A stretch of 64,000 bases of DNA from Lonicera japonica. Lineage: Eukaryota > Streptophyta > Magnoliopsida > Dipsacales > Caprifoliaceae. Of the stretch, positions 31,006 to 41,989 are shown piece by piece. Both the position numbers and the translations under genes were made by a program. Location of the stretch: contig CM038471.1 in the NCBI GenBank assembly GCA_021464415.1, forward strand, positions 32,709,234 to 32,773,233, given 5' to 3'. Numbering within the stretch: the first letter of the stretch is position 1; every line of letters starts with the position of its first letter. The notes below the pieces were generated by a model that saw only the letters and a list, made by a program, of their open reading frames with translations, was not told where the DNA came from and ran no database searches.

Positions 31006-33143
31006 ATGATGACTTCTCTTGATGACGCGATCCGTGCCAAGGAAGAGGTAATAGAGGAAAATACCATGCAATTGTTCAAGGACTTCATTAATAAAGTGTA
31101 AGCACAGGCCACTGCCGATTGGGCCGAGACACAAGCCCATCTAGATACCATCATGGTCGCCTTAGCCCTCCAGGTTCCGGTACCACAACCCTCAGTGGGA
31201 CATGTATGGGCAAGCAGTGACGCTTCGTAGCTAGACTTACCTCAGTGTCATACCAGCTCCATGTCAGTACCGATGGGAATGCCGCTATTTTCGATGTCAC
31301 CACAGTTGAACTCTTCTGGTTTGTCGTTGTATTTAATAGGGGGCCGAGTTATCAGTTTCCGCCGAGAACAACCTTTTCACAGCCCACGCCCCCAAGCCTT
31401 CAAAACTACCCGAATATGCTCGGATATCCAGATAGCCAACTATATCCCAACAATCTAGACTTCCCATATATGGAGCCACCCCCACAATGCAACTCGACCC
31501 TAAATCCCCTGCCTATTAACCCAACAAACACTATCCACTTCACTCCCCCCAAAAATTTAAGCATAAAATCCATCATGCCATCATAAGCCCTAGACGCCAT
31601 ATCCACCCCCATACCACACACTACCCAAACAACCACCCCTACTTCAAGCACCCCACTAAACACTTAGTCAGAAAAGATCAAAGCTCTGAAAGATCAAATT
31701 AAAGCACTAACGGGGAATTTCCAATCCCTGCAAAGGACCGATGAGATCACCAGTATCAAGAATTTTGCCTTTGTCCCCAATGCCCATGTTGAAAAGAGGC
31801 AGTAAATCCCAGTCTTCGCCATCTTCACAGGGATGGAACTACCGATCCACCACCTGAAAAACTATAGCCGGATCATGCATTTCAACAAGTTTGAGAATAA
31901 AGCCAAAGCACAACTATTTGCGTCCTCATTGGGAGGAGCCGCTCTCTACTAGTTTCTCGACCTCGTTAGAGTAATGACATGGGACGAGACTTGTAAAGTC
32001 TTGTTGGACCAATACCGAAACAATGATGAGCTGGTCATCACGAGAAGAGATTTAGACATGACCAAACAGGAGGAATCGGAAGGGTTTGCCGCCTTCATAA
32101 ACTGTTGAAGGAAGCTCAGTGCCGAAATGGTAAGTTGCCCGAAAAAAGACAAGCAAGTTGAAATAGTTCAAAGGAATCTGAACCGAACATGCCGAAATGA
32201 GATGATAACCCAAAGGATCCAGAAACTTTTGAGCCCTTGTAGACATAGCCACCCAAATGGAAGAAAGGTTGGCCCAAAAGGCTGCTAAGAACAATGACTC
32301 TAAGAAACCTTCAAGCCAATATGTGCCTCGTCGAAATGCTACTACACAACAACCAACTCCCCTGCCGTAAGTCATATCGCACCCACGTGGAATGTTGCTC
32401 CGAATCAAAGTGTACATGCCATTGGATACGGTTAACTAGCACCCCCCCGGTAACCAAAGTCCAAGGGGCTACTGTTATAACAACAATTATAACAATCCCA
32501 AAAACCCATACCAAAACCAAAACTTGAGGCAGTACACCGAGTTGAAAGAACCGCTAAGTCATGTATTTAGAGGTTTACAACACATGGGCTTATTGTAGCC
32601 ATTAGTACCCGTCCGCCACCTACATCCTACCCCCCAAATTGGAATCATTCAGCTCAGTGCCACTACCACCAATGTACGAACCACAAAACCGATGATTGTG
32701 TAACTCTATGCAACCAAATCCAGAAGTTGATCGATAATTGGCAATTCAAGGTAAACCCTGCGCCCAATTTAACTGGAAATCCTTTACCGCCATGTCATGG
32801 AATTGCCGAAATGAATGCCATTGGAACGGATGAGGTCATGATCGATCCATCTGTCTTGATAACTCCCGCTTTTCAAAATCACAGACTACCGGCCCGAGGG
32901 GTGAGAGAAATCCCCCTTCCGAGTAATGATGTCTTCACCCTATCCGAAGGAACTGTGCATCGGGTAGCCGACCAAGTTATTTGGGGCGAAATATCTGAAA
33001 TTATAAAGGGCTTTAGGTCTCAAACACTGGTAATGGCCCCTCCCTCGCTGAAAATTAGGATCGTCACTTTTGAGAAAGTAATGAGAAGCTACCACCAGTC
33101 GTCTGCAGTCGGCACAACCCAAGCAATAGCCACGGCAATCTAA
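31006..33143 (+). pseudogene. gag remnant
   Basis: A start at 31006 opens MMTSLDDAIRAKEE, stopped at about 31099. Later pieces carry a Pro-rich segment (31320-31560), the gag core (AQLFASSLGGAALY, MTWDETCKVLLDQYRNND, EESEGFAAFIN; 31900-32100), a CHYHQCTNHKTDDC zinc-binding-like motif (32668-32709), and a longer open piece to 33143. The core matches Tat/Ogre gag (LTGAALxWY, W.DL...FxxQY). Multiple stops and shifts make it non-functional. Confidence 0.8.
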
Positions 33144-33439
33144 TCCTCTTCAAGTCCAGTATATGTCACTAATGTAACTCGTTCTGGTCTTATTTACCAA
33201 GGCCCACTAGGGGCAACCGATAAAAGAAAGTCTACTAAACAACCAGGTACATCATCCGCATCGCACGACCCTACTGATTCCAATAATTGGCCCAAGGATG
33301 ATAAGGTCCTTGTATAGTTGAAGAAAACCCAAGCAAATATCTCCTTATGAATTTTATTGTCCTTTTTATATCACCACCGTACTGCCTTGAGTTGAGAATT
33401 GGATAAAATCAATGTGCCAGTTAACATGTCGCCTTTGAA

Positions 33440-33940
33440 ATGATCAACACAATAAGTACCCTGACCACTCAAGGTTTGTTAGCTTTCAACGATGAAGATT
33501 TTCCAAAGATCGGCAAGAGCCATAATCATGCCTTACACATCACCGTGGAGATAAGAGGAAAGAAGGTAAGGCAAGTGTTAATTGACAATGGTTCAGCGAT
33601 CAATGTCCTCCCCCTTAGAACGGCCAACAACCTAGGCCTCGGGCTAGCCCACTTCCAACCCTACACTTTCACTATCCGAGCTTATGATAGCACGTGTTGG
33701 GAAGCCATGTGAACTGTTTCTTTGATGGTCCAATTGGGGCCAATTGAGTGCCCTAGAGACTTTCACGTCCTAAATGTGGCAGCCAATTTTAATATGTTTT
33801 TAGACCGAGCAGGGCTACACCCATTCGGGGCAATTTCGTCATCTTTGCATCAAAAGGTGAAATTCGTATTTGGGGATAGCATCGTGATAATCTGGGGAGA
33901 TATTGACATAGAAGAGGTTGAGCCGACTGATGAAAAGTAG
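33440..33940 (+). pseudogene. Retropepsin (protease) remnant
   Basis: Two pieces split by a stop at 33710. The first has RQVLIDNGSAINVLPL, with the DNGS form of the retroviral-type active site. The second has DRAGLHPFGAISSSLHQKVK, the Tat-lineage flap and C-terminal motif (usually GRPWIHxAGAVxSxLHQxxK). Confidence 0.82.
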
Positions 33941-35040
33941 GTTCTAAAAATTGATAAAGGGAATAAGGGGATTGCCCTCAGTGGTTTCCACATTGAGCAC
34001 ATCCGAGTTTAGCCCCTTGAGACCAGTGGAGATGATCATTATGCGCCGGATTTCTCCCCTTTTGGTAACGTAAATACTCTTCGCATAATGCGTAGGTGGG
34101 AATAAATGCCCTGCCTAGGATTGGGGAAAAGGCATCAAGGAGTGGCAGAATGCATGGTTTGATTTCCCTGAGCACAAAGGGCTATTCAAGCTGGGATACA
34201 AGCCAAGTGAGAAAGAGTTTCATTCAGCAAAGTTAAAAGGCATAGGCACAAGGCACTAAGAGAGAAAGAGGCTCGTATAATCAACGAAGGCACACTATCG
34301 GCATTGGCCCCGTATTTTCCAACTTTGAATAGTTACTTCGTAAAGGGCGGAGTCACCTTCCCGTACAATGGTTTTACAGAACCATGGAGGAATGCCAAAG
34401 ACGAGATAACCCCTCACTAGGAAGTCTTTTGTGTTGAGGAGCACCAATTAATCACCAGCCAGAAATTGGATATCTGAAAATCGACTTGGTCGATATATCA
34501 CTGGCCAAGACTACAGACCATATAATCGAAGACATTACCGGGCTGTTCATGGTAAAAGCCGAAGTCTGCATGCTCAATGGAGACAGCCCTCGACTGTTGA
34601 AATCTTTGGAATTAGCATCAGGTTTGCCTCAACTAAAGTATTAGGTATCCTTTCCGAGCAAGTCATCACCCCCTATGGCCAATAAAGTCTGCCACCAACT
34701 AGAAAAAGTTTTCCATATTACTAATGATGTTATGTTTTTTGATGATTTCTCTATTTTAAACAATGCTGTATTCTCCCATCTTTATGATGATATAAAAGTT
34801 GCTTTTGATTATCCTTGTGTGGTAAAAATAATTGATTATGACAAAACAAACATAATCGATGAAAATTTTGATGAAAATGATTTCTTACGCTACTTAAAAG
34901 AACTTGAATTAAAGCAAAATGATTGCGTGAAACCTAGTGAGGATGACCTGGTTAGCATTAACCTAGGTACACCCAAGGAACCCAGAGAGGTCAGGATAGG
35001 GTCCACTCTAAGCATTGAAGAGTAGTCTGACTTCTTCAGC
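33941..35040 (+). pseudogene. Degenerate linker between protease and RT
   Basis: Reading frames are mostly broken. An open stretch at 34675-35025 is acidic and ends with VSINLGTPKEPREVRIGSTL, the segment normally just before RT in this lineage. Confidence 0.6.
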
Positions 35041-35860
35041 TTGTTACGAGAATTCGTGGATGTATTCACCTGGTCTTATACAGATATGCCTGGAATAGAT
35101 CAGTCAATTGTTATGCATAAAATTCACATCCCTCATAAGATCAAATCGGTCAAGCAAAAGCTGAGAAAATTAAAACCCAAATGGTCGTTGAAAGTAAAAG
35201 AGGAAGTGGAGAAGCTCTTGAAAGTTAAGTTTATTCGGGTCATCGAGTATCCGACATGGTTAGCCAATGTTGTGCCAGTGCCCAAGTCCACCAGAAAGGT
35301 ACGAGAGTGTGTAGATTTCAGGGATCTCAACAAAGCTTGCCCCAAAGACAATTTTCCCTTACCAAACATTAATATCATTGTCGATAGTACTACCTTGCAT
35401 GCCCTAAATTCATTCGTAGATGGTTTTCTAGCTTACAATCAGATTAAAATGCACCCGGACCACGAGGAGAACATAGCATTCATCACACCTTGGGGAACCT
35501 ACTGTTATACAGTCATGCATTTCTGATTAAAGAACGCCGGGCCCACTTATCAAAGAGCAGCCATAACCATTTTACATGACATAATCCATAAAGAAGTGGA
35601 GGTTTATATGGATGACATGATCATCAAGTCCAAAGATAAGGAAAGCCACCTCGTTTCCCTAAGGAAGTTCTTCGAGATACTACGATTATATAAGATGAAA
35701 CTCAACCCGCAAAAAATGTGTTTTGAAGGTCACCAAAGGAAAGCTGTTAAGGCACATTGTTAGCAAAGAAGGTATTGAAATAGATCCCGCCAAGATAAAG
35801 GCCATCACGAAAATGCCTACGCCTAAGACTGAAAAAGATGTGAGAGATTTCTTGGGAAAA
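35041..35860 (+). pseudogene. Reverse transcriptase remnant
   Basis: Clear RT blocks: VRECVDFRDLNKACPKDNFP, ENIAFITPWGTYCYTVM, a stop replacing the expected Gly of FGLKNAG at 35524, LKNAGPTYQRA, then EVEVYMDDMIIKSK with the YMDD active site (35602-35616). Downstream IDPAKIKAI and the connection motif are in another frame. Confidence 0.9.
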
Positions 35861-35951
35861 ATCTAATACATTAGCGACTTCATATCACAGTTGACTTATA
35901 TTTGGGAGTCGATCTTCAGATTGTTTCAAAAAGATTTCGACCGAGTTTGGG

Positions 35952-36374
35952 ATGGTCAGTGCTGGAAAGATTAAGCGCTATTTGTTAAAGCCACCGATCC
36001 TCATAATACCACAGCCTTATTTTCCTTTACTCTTATTTTTGACTGTTACCGATACAGCCACAGGGGCTATGTTAGCCCAATGCGTAGAAACATCCTTGAA
36101 AGAAAGGGCGATTTATTATATTAGTTGGAAGTTTACGTCTTGTGAAATTAGATATTCGACTCTAAAGAAGACCTGTGCCGCTTTGGTTAGAGTGGCTCGA
36201 AAATTGAGGCACTACCTATTATCCTTCCAAGTCAAGCTGATCTCGAGAATGGATCCCATTAAGTACCTATTTGAGAAACCCGCTATATCTAGCAGAATGG
36301 CCAGATTTTTTTTCCTCTTGTCTGAGTTTGATATCTCCTATGTCACTCAGAAGGCAACAAAGGACAAATTATAG
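35952..36374 (+). pseudogene. RNase H (first) and connection remnant
   Basis: A continuous frame has GAMLAQCVETSLKERAIYYI, then SWKFTSCEIRYSTLKKTCAA and MARFFFLLSEFDISYV. This corresponds to the RT-linked RNase H of Ty3/gypsy (usually YYLSKxxxxxExRYxxxEKxCLAL and RLARWxLxLxEFDI). The catalytic pattern is eroded. Confidence 0.8.
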
Positions 36375-36469
36375 CAGATTACTTGACGGACAACCCGTTG
36401 ACCGATGAAGACTGGGAAAAGCCGAATTTTCAAACGAGTTAGTCATATAAATTGAGGGGGAGTCAAAAT

Positions 36470-36885
36470 GGAAGTTTTACTTTGATGGAGCGGCAAATTA
36501 GAAAGGTTGTGGCATCGGCATGCTCCCAATATCACCGACTAATGAGATCTCTCCTTCAGTAGTCAAACTCAATTTCAAGTGCACCAATAATATGGCCGAA
36601 TACGAAGCCTACATTGTTGGTCTACAGTTAGCATTGGGGAAGGGGATCGAAGTCCTAGAGGTATATGGAGATTTGTCGTTAGTAATTGAGCAAGTTTTGG
36701 GCAATTGGCATATCCTTAATGAAAGACTTTGCCTTTACAAAGTTCTTTTAGAAAGCCTCGCGGTTCAACTTAAAAAAGTCCACTTTTTTCACTTACCCAG
36801 AGACATAAATAACTTCACCAACGCACTAGCTACTTTAGCTTCCATAGTAGATATCCCGCGTGGGATGATGGCATTCCCTTTAATA
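36470..36885 (+). pseudogene. Second, archaeal-type RNase H (aRNH) remnant
   Basis: FYFDGAAN, a stop where Tyr is normal, KGCGIGM, NNMAEYEAYIVGLQLAL, EVYGDLSLVIEQ and FTNALATLAS follow the Tat-lineage aRNH order. Of the four acidic catalytic positions the first three are kept (D in FDGA, E in AEYEA, D in YGD); the last is N in TNALATLAS, where DALATLA is usual. The duplicated RNase H assigns the element to the Tat clade. Confidence 0.85.
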
Positions 36886-37099
36886 GTCGAGAAGAGGGCT
36901 GAGCCTGCATACTGTTTAAAAATTAAGGTACTGGAAGAGGACACTATAAATCAGTCAGTTTGGTATTACTACATTTGGGGGCTTCTAAGCAAAGGAGTCT
37001 ACCCTTCAGGGGTCGATAAAAAAGACCGGGTCACCTTTCGGAGACTGGCAACACAATTCATCCTTTGTGACCATGTCCTGTACAGACGCCACTATGACG

Positions 37100-38202
37100 G
37101 AACTTATTTCCAATGCGTGCTTAAAAGTTAATTCGCATAAATCATGTGCCAAATCCATAATGGAGAGTGCGGGCCCTACATTAGTGGGACTACCTTGTTT
37201 AAGAAGATCATTAGGCAGGGCTACTTTTGGACTACTTTACAAGTAAGTTGCAACCAATATGTTGAAAGGTGTCATAAGTGTTAGAAGTACGCCAAGCTCA
37301 GAATCTGACCCTAAAAGAATTGTATTCTATGACTTATCCCTGGCCTTTTTCAATATGGGGCATACACGTTATCGAACAGATAAATACGAAAGCAAGCAAC
37401 GAAAATCAGTACATCCTAGTGACGATGGATTACTTCTCAAAATGGGTAGAGGCCAAGTCTTATGCTGTGTTAACCACTAATAAAGTGGCTCAATTCATCC
37501 GGTAGAACATAATTTGTCGATACAGAGTACCAAAAGAAGTCATGTTCGATAACGGGGCACACTTCCAAGGTGAGGCTAATGACGTTTTAGAAGAGTATGG
37601 AATCAAACGACACAGGTCTTCCCTATACCAATCCCAAACAAACAGAGCTGTCAAAGCCGCTAAAAAGAACCTGAAGAACATCTTGGCTAAAATGGTTGAA
37701 CATGGAAAATATTGGCATTTAAAGTTACCTTTTGTACTTTGGGGCTACCATACAACCGAAAGGGTTTCCACAAAGATGAGTCCTTTCTCTTTAGTCTATG
37801 GTACAAAAGCAGTCTTGCATGTGGAGGTTGAAGTTTCCTATCTATGAGTTCGCTTGGAAAATCGAGTTCCAAAAAACGAATGGGTACAATGCCGATATGA
37901 AGAGTTAGTGATGCTCGACAAAAAACAACTGAAAGCCACTTACCATCACCAAGGGTACCAACGCCGAGTGGCTCGGGCCTTCAACAAGAATGTCAAAAAA
38001 AGGACCATCAAAGAGGGGATTTTGTATTAAGAGAGATGCGCGAGCCCATCAGTGACCCTTGCGGAAAGTTCGTCCCTACTTGGAGTGGACCCTACATAGT
38101 TGATAAAATCCTGACAGGAGGAGCCACCACCTTAGTTGACTCTGATGGCATCTTACTACCCCAACCAACCAATCTCGACCCTCTCAAGAAGTTCTACCCC
38201 TA
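37100..38202 (+). pseudogene. Integrase remnant
   Basis: Pieces in different frames: a zinc-binding end (CHKC near 37273); WPFSIWGIHVIEQI; YILVTMDYFSKWVEA with the first catalytic Asp; VMFDNGAHF with the second; then AVKAAKKN, where the usual Glu of AVEAANKN is Lys. After a stop, DPCGKFVPTWSGPYIVDKI is the chromodomain-less C-terminal motif. Stops and the missing third catalytic residue make it dead. Confidence 0.88.
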
Positions 38203-38700
38203 AAAAAGTATATATATATATCAAGGGGAGAACATCTTTTCCACTTCCACCACCATTTTAGAACTATGAGAACTTGATCCTCCAAACATCACTTGTTTTA
38301 TCAAAACAAAATCTTTTCTTTTCAAAAGAAGGTACGTAGGTAGCCCGAAAAGTTACTTCGGGTCTAGTCCATCTTTCACATTACCATTTTTCCCTAAACG
38401 CTATTCAGTTAGTCCTCTAAAGGTTGCCAAAGATATTAATGCAAGTTCGCAAGTGGTCATTAAGAATTAAAAAAAAACTCATCTTTTGATTTGTCAGAAT
38501 CACAACACATGAGGATATTAAAAACAACTTGATATTTCTTTGTTAAAAAAAACACAACATTTTCAAAACTTGAAACTAAAACCACGAAGGGTTGGCGAGG
38601 GATTAAAACCACCAGTTCTAATCATCCATGTATTCTGTGTATGTTTGCCTAGAATGAATAAGGGCTCAAGGACCTCGATCAGCGACCATTTTGTAATGCC
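38203..38700. other. Post-integrase spacer
   Basis: The sequence 3' of the integrase stop contains a short TA run and purine-rich words (AAGGGGAGAA near 38222). No coding sequence is assigned. Confidence 0.4.
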
Positions 38701-40055
38701 AGGTCTCATACAAACTGTACAGTTAAACAATTTGGGAAGTGGTCATCTCTCCCATGTGCATCCAAGTATACCAATTGTTAAGCCAAGGACGGCCCACTGA
38801 GGCGGTTTGAGCAAAGCTCCACAAAGACAAGATCATTTCCAAAGAAAGCAGGGTGGTCAGAACGGAGAGATCCACGACCTCCACATATGCATAATGAGCA
38901 GTCCACGGGCTTTCCAAGGGACGGACCTCTTTGGCATGAGTCATAGAAACGTACTTCTTATGAAAATCCTGTGGGGTTAAGAAATTATTTGTGCCTTTCC
39001 GAATTGAAGAAGCAACCTGCTCGGGATATAGAAATAAGATCAGTCCAAACTAATTAGTTTCACGTAGAATACATTGGGCATCCCGAGGATAAAGCAAGTA
39101 ATATTCCACTAGGGGACGATCCACTAAATCGCTGATATGTTGTAACAGCCAAACCAGTCCACCCAAGCCTCTAACCAACTATTAAGAGCTAGTTGTTTGA
39201 AATCATGAACGCGATGCCTCCAGAACAGCGCTACTGCGTCGAATGTCATAAACTTCGGTTGGATTAACATACCAAACCTCTCCAAGAGCCATATTAATAG
39301 TAAAAGAGGGCTGCCACTAAAATATATCGGTTGTTGATAATAACCATCCATCCATTGGAGAGTATCGGAGAGAATGATAGGCACTGAGTTAGCCCTATCA
39401 AATACGCCTTCACTGCATTCAAAACGCCGAAATGGATTAAGGGAACGGGGCTGACAAACATAAGATCTGCAAAGAGCAGTAAAATCGCTAAGTTGTGATG
39501 ACCGGTATCAGTCGAGGCTTGCTCCCTTCGTTGCATGAAATAATCTATCAACATAGGCAGGTCAACCTTTTTGCTAATTACATCTTGACGAGCAAAAACT
39601 TTGGAAACACCCAACAGAGCGGACAAATTTTGCTAAATTGAACTGAACGATCCGAGCAAGGCTTGGCTATCCTTGGTCCCCATTTCTAGGATACAAGAAA
39701 AATTGTCATACGTCGGGAAAAGTTCATCCAATCTGAATCGAAACACGTGCAAGTCCGATTGCCAGAAATGCAGGGCTACATGTAACATAGGCTAGTCAAT
39801 TTCTTGGGTCTGTCAATGGAAGAAGAACCTCATGGGACCAAGCTGGAAAGTATCGAAAATAGTATCGTAAAACGAATCAAGTAGGAGCGCGTATTCCTTC
39901 TGTGATTCACTAATTTCTGATCTCATGGAAGAATTTTCGAGGTTCATTCGGAAATGACTTTTGAGGAAAGAATGGCTCCATTCGGACACTGTTTTATAAA
40001 AATGCCTTTGTTTTGAGATTGACTGTACGGTCAATTGGATTAACTGTACGGGCAA
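38701..40055 (-). pseudogene. Antisense additional ORF with plant-mobile-domain-like (DUF7745-type) region
   Basis: On the minus strand, one frame around 39620-39800 reads LHVALHFWQSDLHVFRFRLD then ELFPTYDNFSCIL, the signature opening of the plant mobile domain (FWDPxxxxFxFxxxELxPTxEEY). It continues through VDLPMLIDYFM, LAILLLFADLM and FSGSPLLLLIWLLERFGM, typical of the DUF7745/PMD proteins seen antisense between pol and the 3' LTR in Tat elements. At least three stops or shifts break it. Its upstream side (40020-40105) carries CCGTACGG-like words also found in the LTR. Confidence 0.65.
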
Positions 40056-40105
40056 TCCTAGATTAACCGCACGGGTAATCAGACTAGCCGTATGGTTGAT
40101 CAGGT
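40018..40105. repeat. CCGTACGG-like array beside the antisense ORF
   Basis: Four spaced words, CTGTACGG, CTGTACGG, CCGCACGG and CCGTATGG, each followed by a TAAT- or CAAT-like word, repeat about every 20 bp. The same pattern occurs in the 5' LTR at 28758-28910 and 29444-29472. The sequence around the array is not otherwise LTR-like. Confidence 0.7.
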
Positions 40106-40630
40106 TTTTGGCGATTCTTTTCGTTGCTTAGTGTATTTTTCATAACTTTTCGAAGTATGGATTATGTGCCCCCTCTGTGAATATTTGTTTTGACTTCTCT
40201 TTAGCCAATTTTTGTCGGCTAGTTGTTAATAAAATTTTTGTCTTCCATCTCTTTTACCATTATTTTTTTCCTTTCCTCATTTGTATTAATGTATTCATTT
40301 GAGTCATTTTCTTTCTAATATTTTCCATTTCTTTGCTCACTGTTGGGCTGTCTCCTAACGTCTATTTTGCAGATAATAAAATATGCATAGTACTAACAAG
40401 TGTGTAGGTATAGAAATGCAAGCAAATAAAAGTCGATCACCCTATAAAGAACAATCCAAAAACCATTCAAATAGTCCTAAAACCCTACAATCCAATGCAT
40501 AAAATTAATCCAAAAACCAATTCAAAACCATTCAATCCAAAAACCAACTTAAAATCATCCAAAAGTAAATCTAACCACCAAGGAGAAAAATTTTGTCCTA
40601 GAAACATCCTAAAAAGCCATCCTGTAAAAA
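40106..40630. other. Retrotransposon 3' region, unassigned
   Basis: Low-complexity, with A-rich repeated AAAACCATTC/AAAACCAATTC words at 40455-40560. No coding sequence is assigned. Confidence 0.4.
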
Positions 40631-41643
40631 GCCATCAATCTTGCCAGGTCCTTTTGCTTGTATATGAATCCTCCGGGACTTGGCCACCTTGAGATGACTG
40701 CCATCCCTTATGCACGAACTGGCTCTGAGTACGGGTCCAAGATCGAGTACCCCGACGCTCATGCTGCCAAGAATTTGTTAAAGCACTTCCACTCAGGTAG
40801 CATAATCCGTCCCAAAAGCAGACCAAGAACTGATCACCATGTGAGCATCCTGGATCTCCCGAGTGTAGAATGTGCCCATCTAAAAAAGGGGAACAAGTGC
40901 AAGCAATCAGTACGAGGATAGGGGTGAATGGAATAGCTTAAAGAACATAAGTAGGGAAGAAAAATTATACCTCATGGTCTAGCATGCCCTAAGGAAGTGG
41001 AAAATACTGCTGACAAGGAGGTGTATTTAGGGAGATGTCCCGAGAGCCAACCACACCATCCCAAATAATGGGATACGAGTATAGGATGGCAGGCAGGTGA
41101 TAGGTCGGATAAGTAGGCCTAACTTGATGAGAAGGACCGGCCTAATATGATGGCTCTGTAGTGTGAGACGGCTCATCACTATAAGTAAGAGGTAGCATCA
41201 ACAGATGTACACCACTGAAAGAAGGAGCCACATCAAAGTGAGGAGGCCTGCATGGATTCTAGCATGGATGCGGTGGAGGGTGGTGCAGACTCGCTAAAGT
41301 CAAAACCTCCAAAGGCAGTACCTCCCATCGGAACATAGGCGCCCTGCCCAGTGCCCTCAGGAGAGGCAGGATAATCAGGAGAATCAACCGGCGGTGTAGG
41401 AGGAGGAACCTCAGGATCAGCAGTAGAGGGAGCATACCCAATGGGGATTGCCATCGCCCACATAGGCTCAACAGCAACAGGGGGCAACCCGGCATCACGT
41501 GTCTGGTAACGTAATCTCCATATGCCACCTCAGGCCCTCTAAGAAAACCAGCAAAGTATATCCCCCCGGCTAGCTGGGTAATGGTCTCAGCCTCCATCCG
41601 CTGGGGAAGACGCACGAAAGGGGGAGGATCAATCGGGGGCTAC
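40631..41643 (-). pseudogene. Antisense Pro-rich coding relic next to the gap
   Basis: The minus strand from 41640 reads an open segment with RMEAETITQLAGGIYFAGFL and GPEVAYGDYVTR, then, after a frame change, a Pro-rich stretch (YAPSTADPEVPPPTPPVDS). It is coding-like and in the same orientation as the antisense ORF, so it may be another part of it or a neighbouring element. Cut by the gap. Confidence 0.35.
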
Positions 41644-41743
41644 NNNNNNNNNNNNNNNNNNNNNNNNNNNNNNNNNNNNNNNNNNNNNNNNNNNNNNNNN
41701 NNNNNNNNNNNNNNNNNNNNNNNNNNNNNNNNNNNNNNNNNNN
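41644..41743. other. Scaffold gap (100 N)
   Basis: Exactly 100 unknown bases, the usual placeholder for a gap of unknown size. The retrotransposon lies on the left and block B' starts immediately on the right, so the order and spacing across it are not proven. Confidence 0.99.
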
Positions 41744-41989
41744 TTGCAACTTCTAAAATTCTAAGGATACGATTATAATTTGACTTAAACTTTAAGGTTT
41801 TTTTTATTAGTCACCCTAAATAATATGAAATTGTAGACGAGGGTCATAATAGATCAGCAAATAATAAAAAACATAAAGAAAGTAGAAGAAGTGATAAACC
41901 ATGCATTCAAACAACACCATCCAAAAACAAGATACAACACCTTAAACCCTAACTAAATCCCTACTTCACATATTAGTATTGTTTAATGG

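Larger units (their letters stand above)
28592..41643 (+). mobile_element. Tat/Ogre-lineage Ty3/gypsy retrotransposon, decayed, 3' end lost in gap
   Basis: Order seen: 5' LTR, primer-binding site, gag, protease, reverse transcriptase, RNase H, a second (archaeal-type) RNase H, integrase, then about 3.4 kb with an antisense ORF. The dual RNase H, the long 3' region and the antisense ORF are hallmarks of the Tat clade. Stops and frameshifts break every domain, and catalytic residues are changed in the second RNase H and the integrase. The 3' LTR is not visible; the 100-N gap begins before it would appear, so the target duplication cannot be checked. Confidence 0.88.

Noticed and set aside
40018..40105. 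3' LTR of the Tat element
   Set aside because: Only the CCGTACGG-like words are shared with the 5' LTR; no TGTGGATACC start and no alignable flanks.
28592..41643. Endogenous plant pararetrovirus or other viral sequence
   Set aside because: LTRs, integrase, dual RNase H and Tat-type gag identify a Ty3/gypsy retrotransposon; no movement or coat protein is seen.
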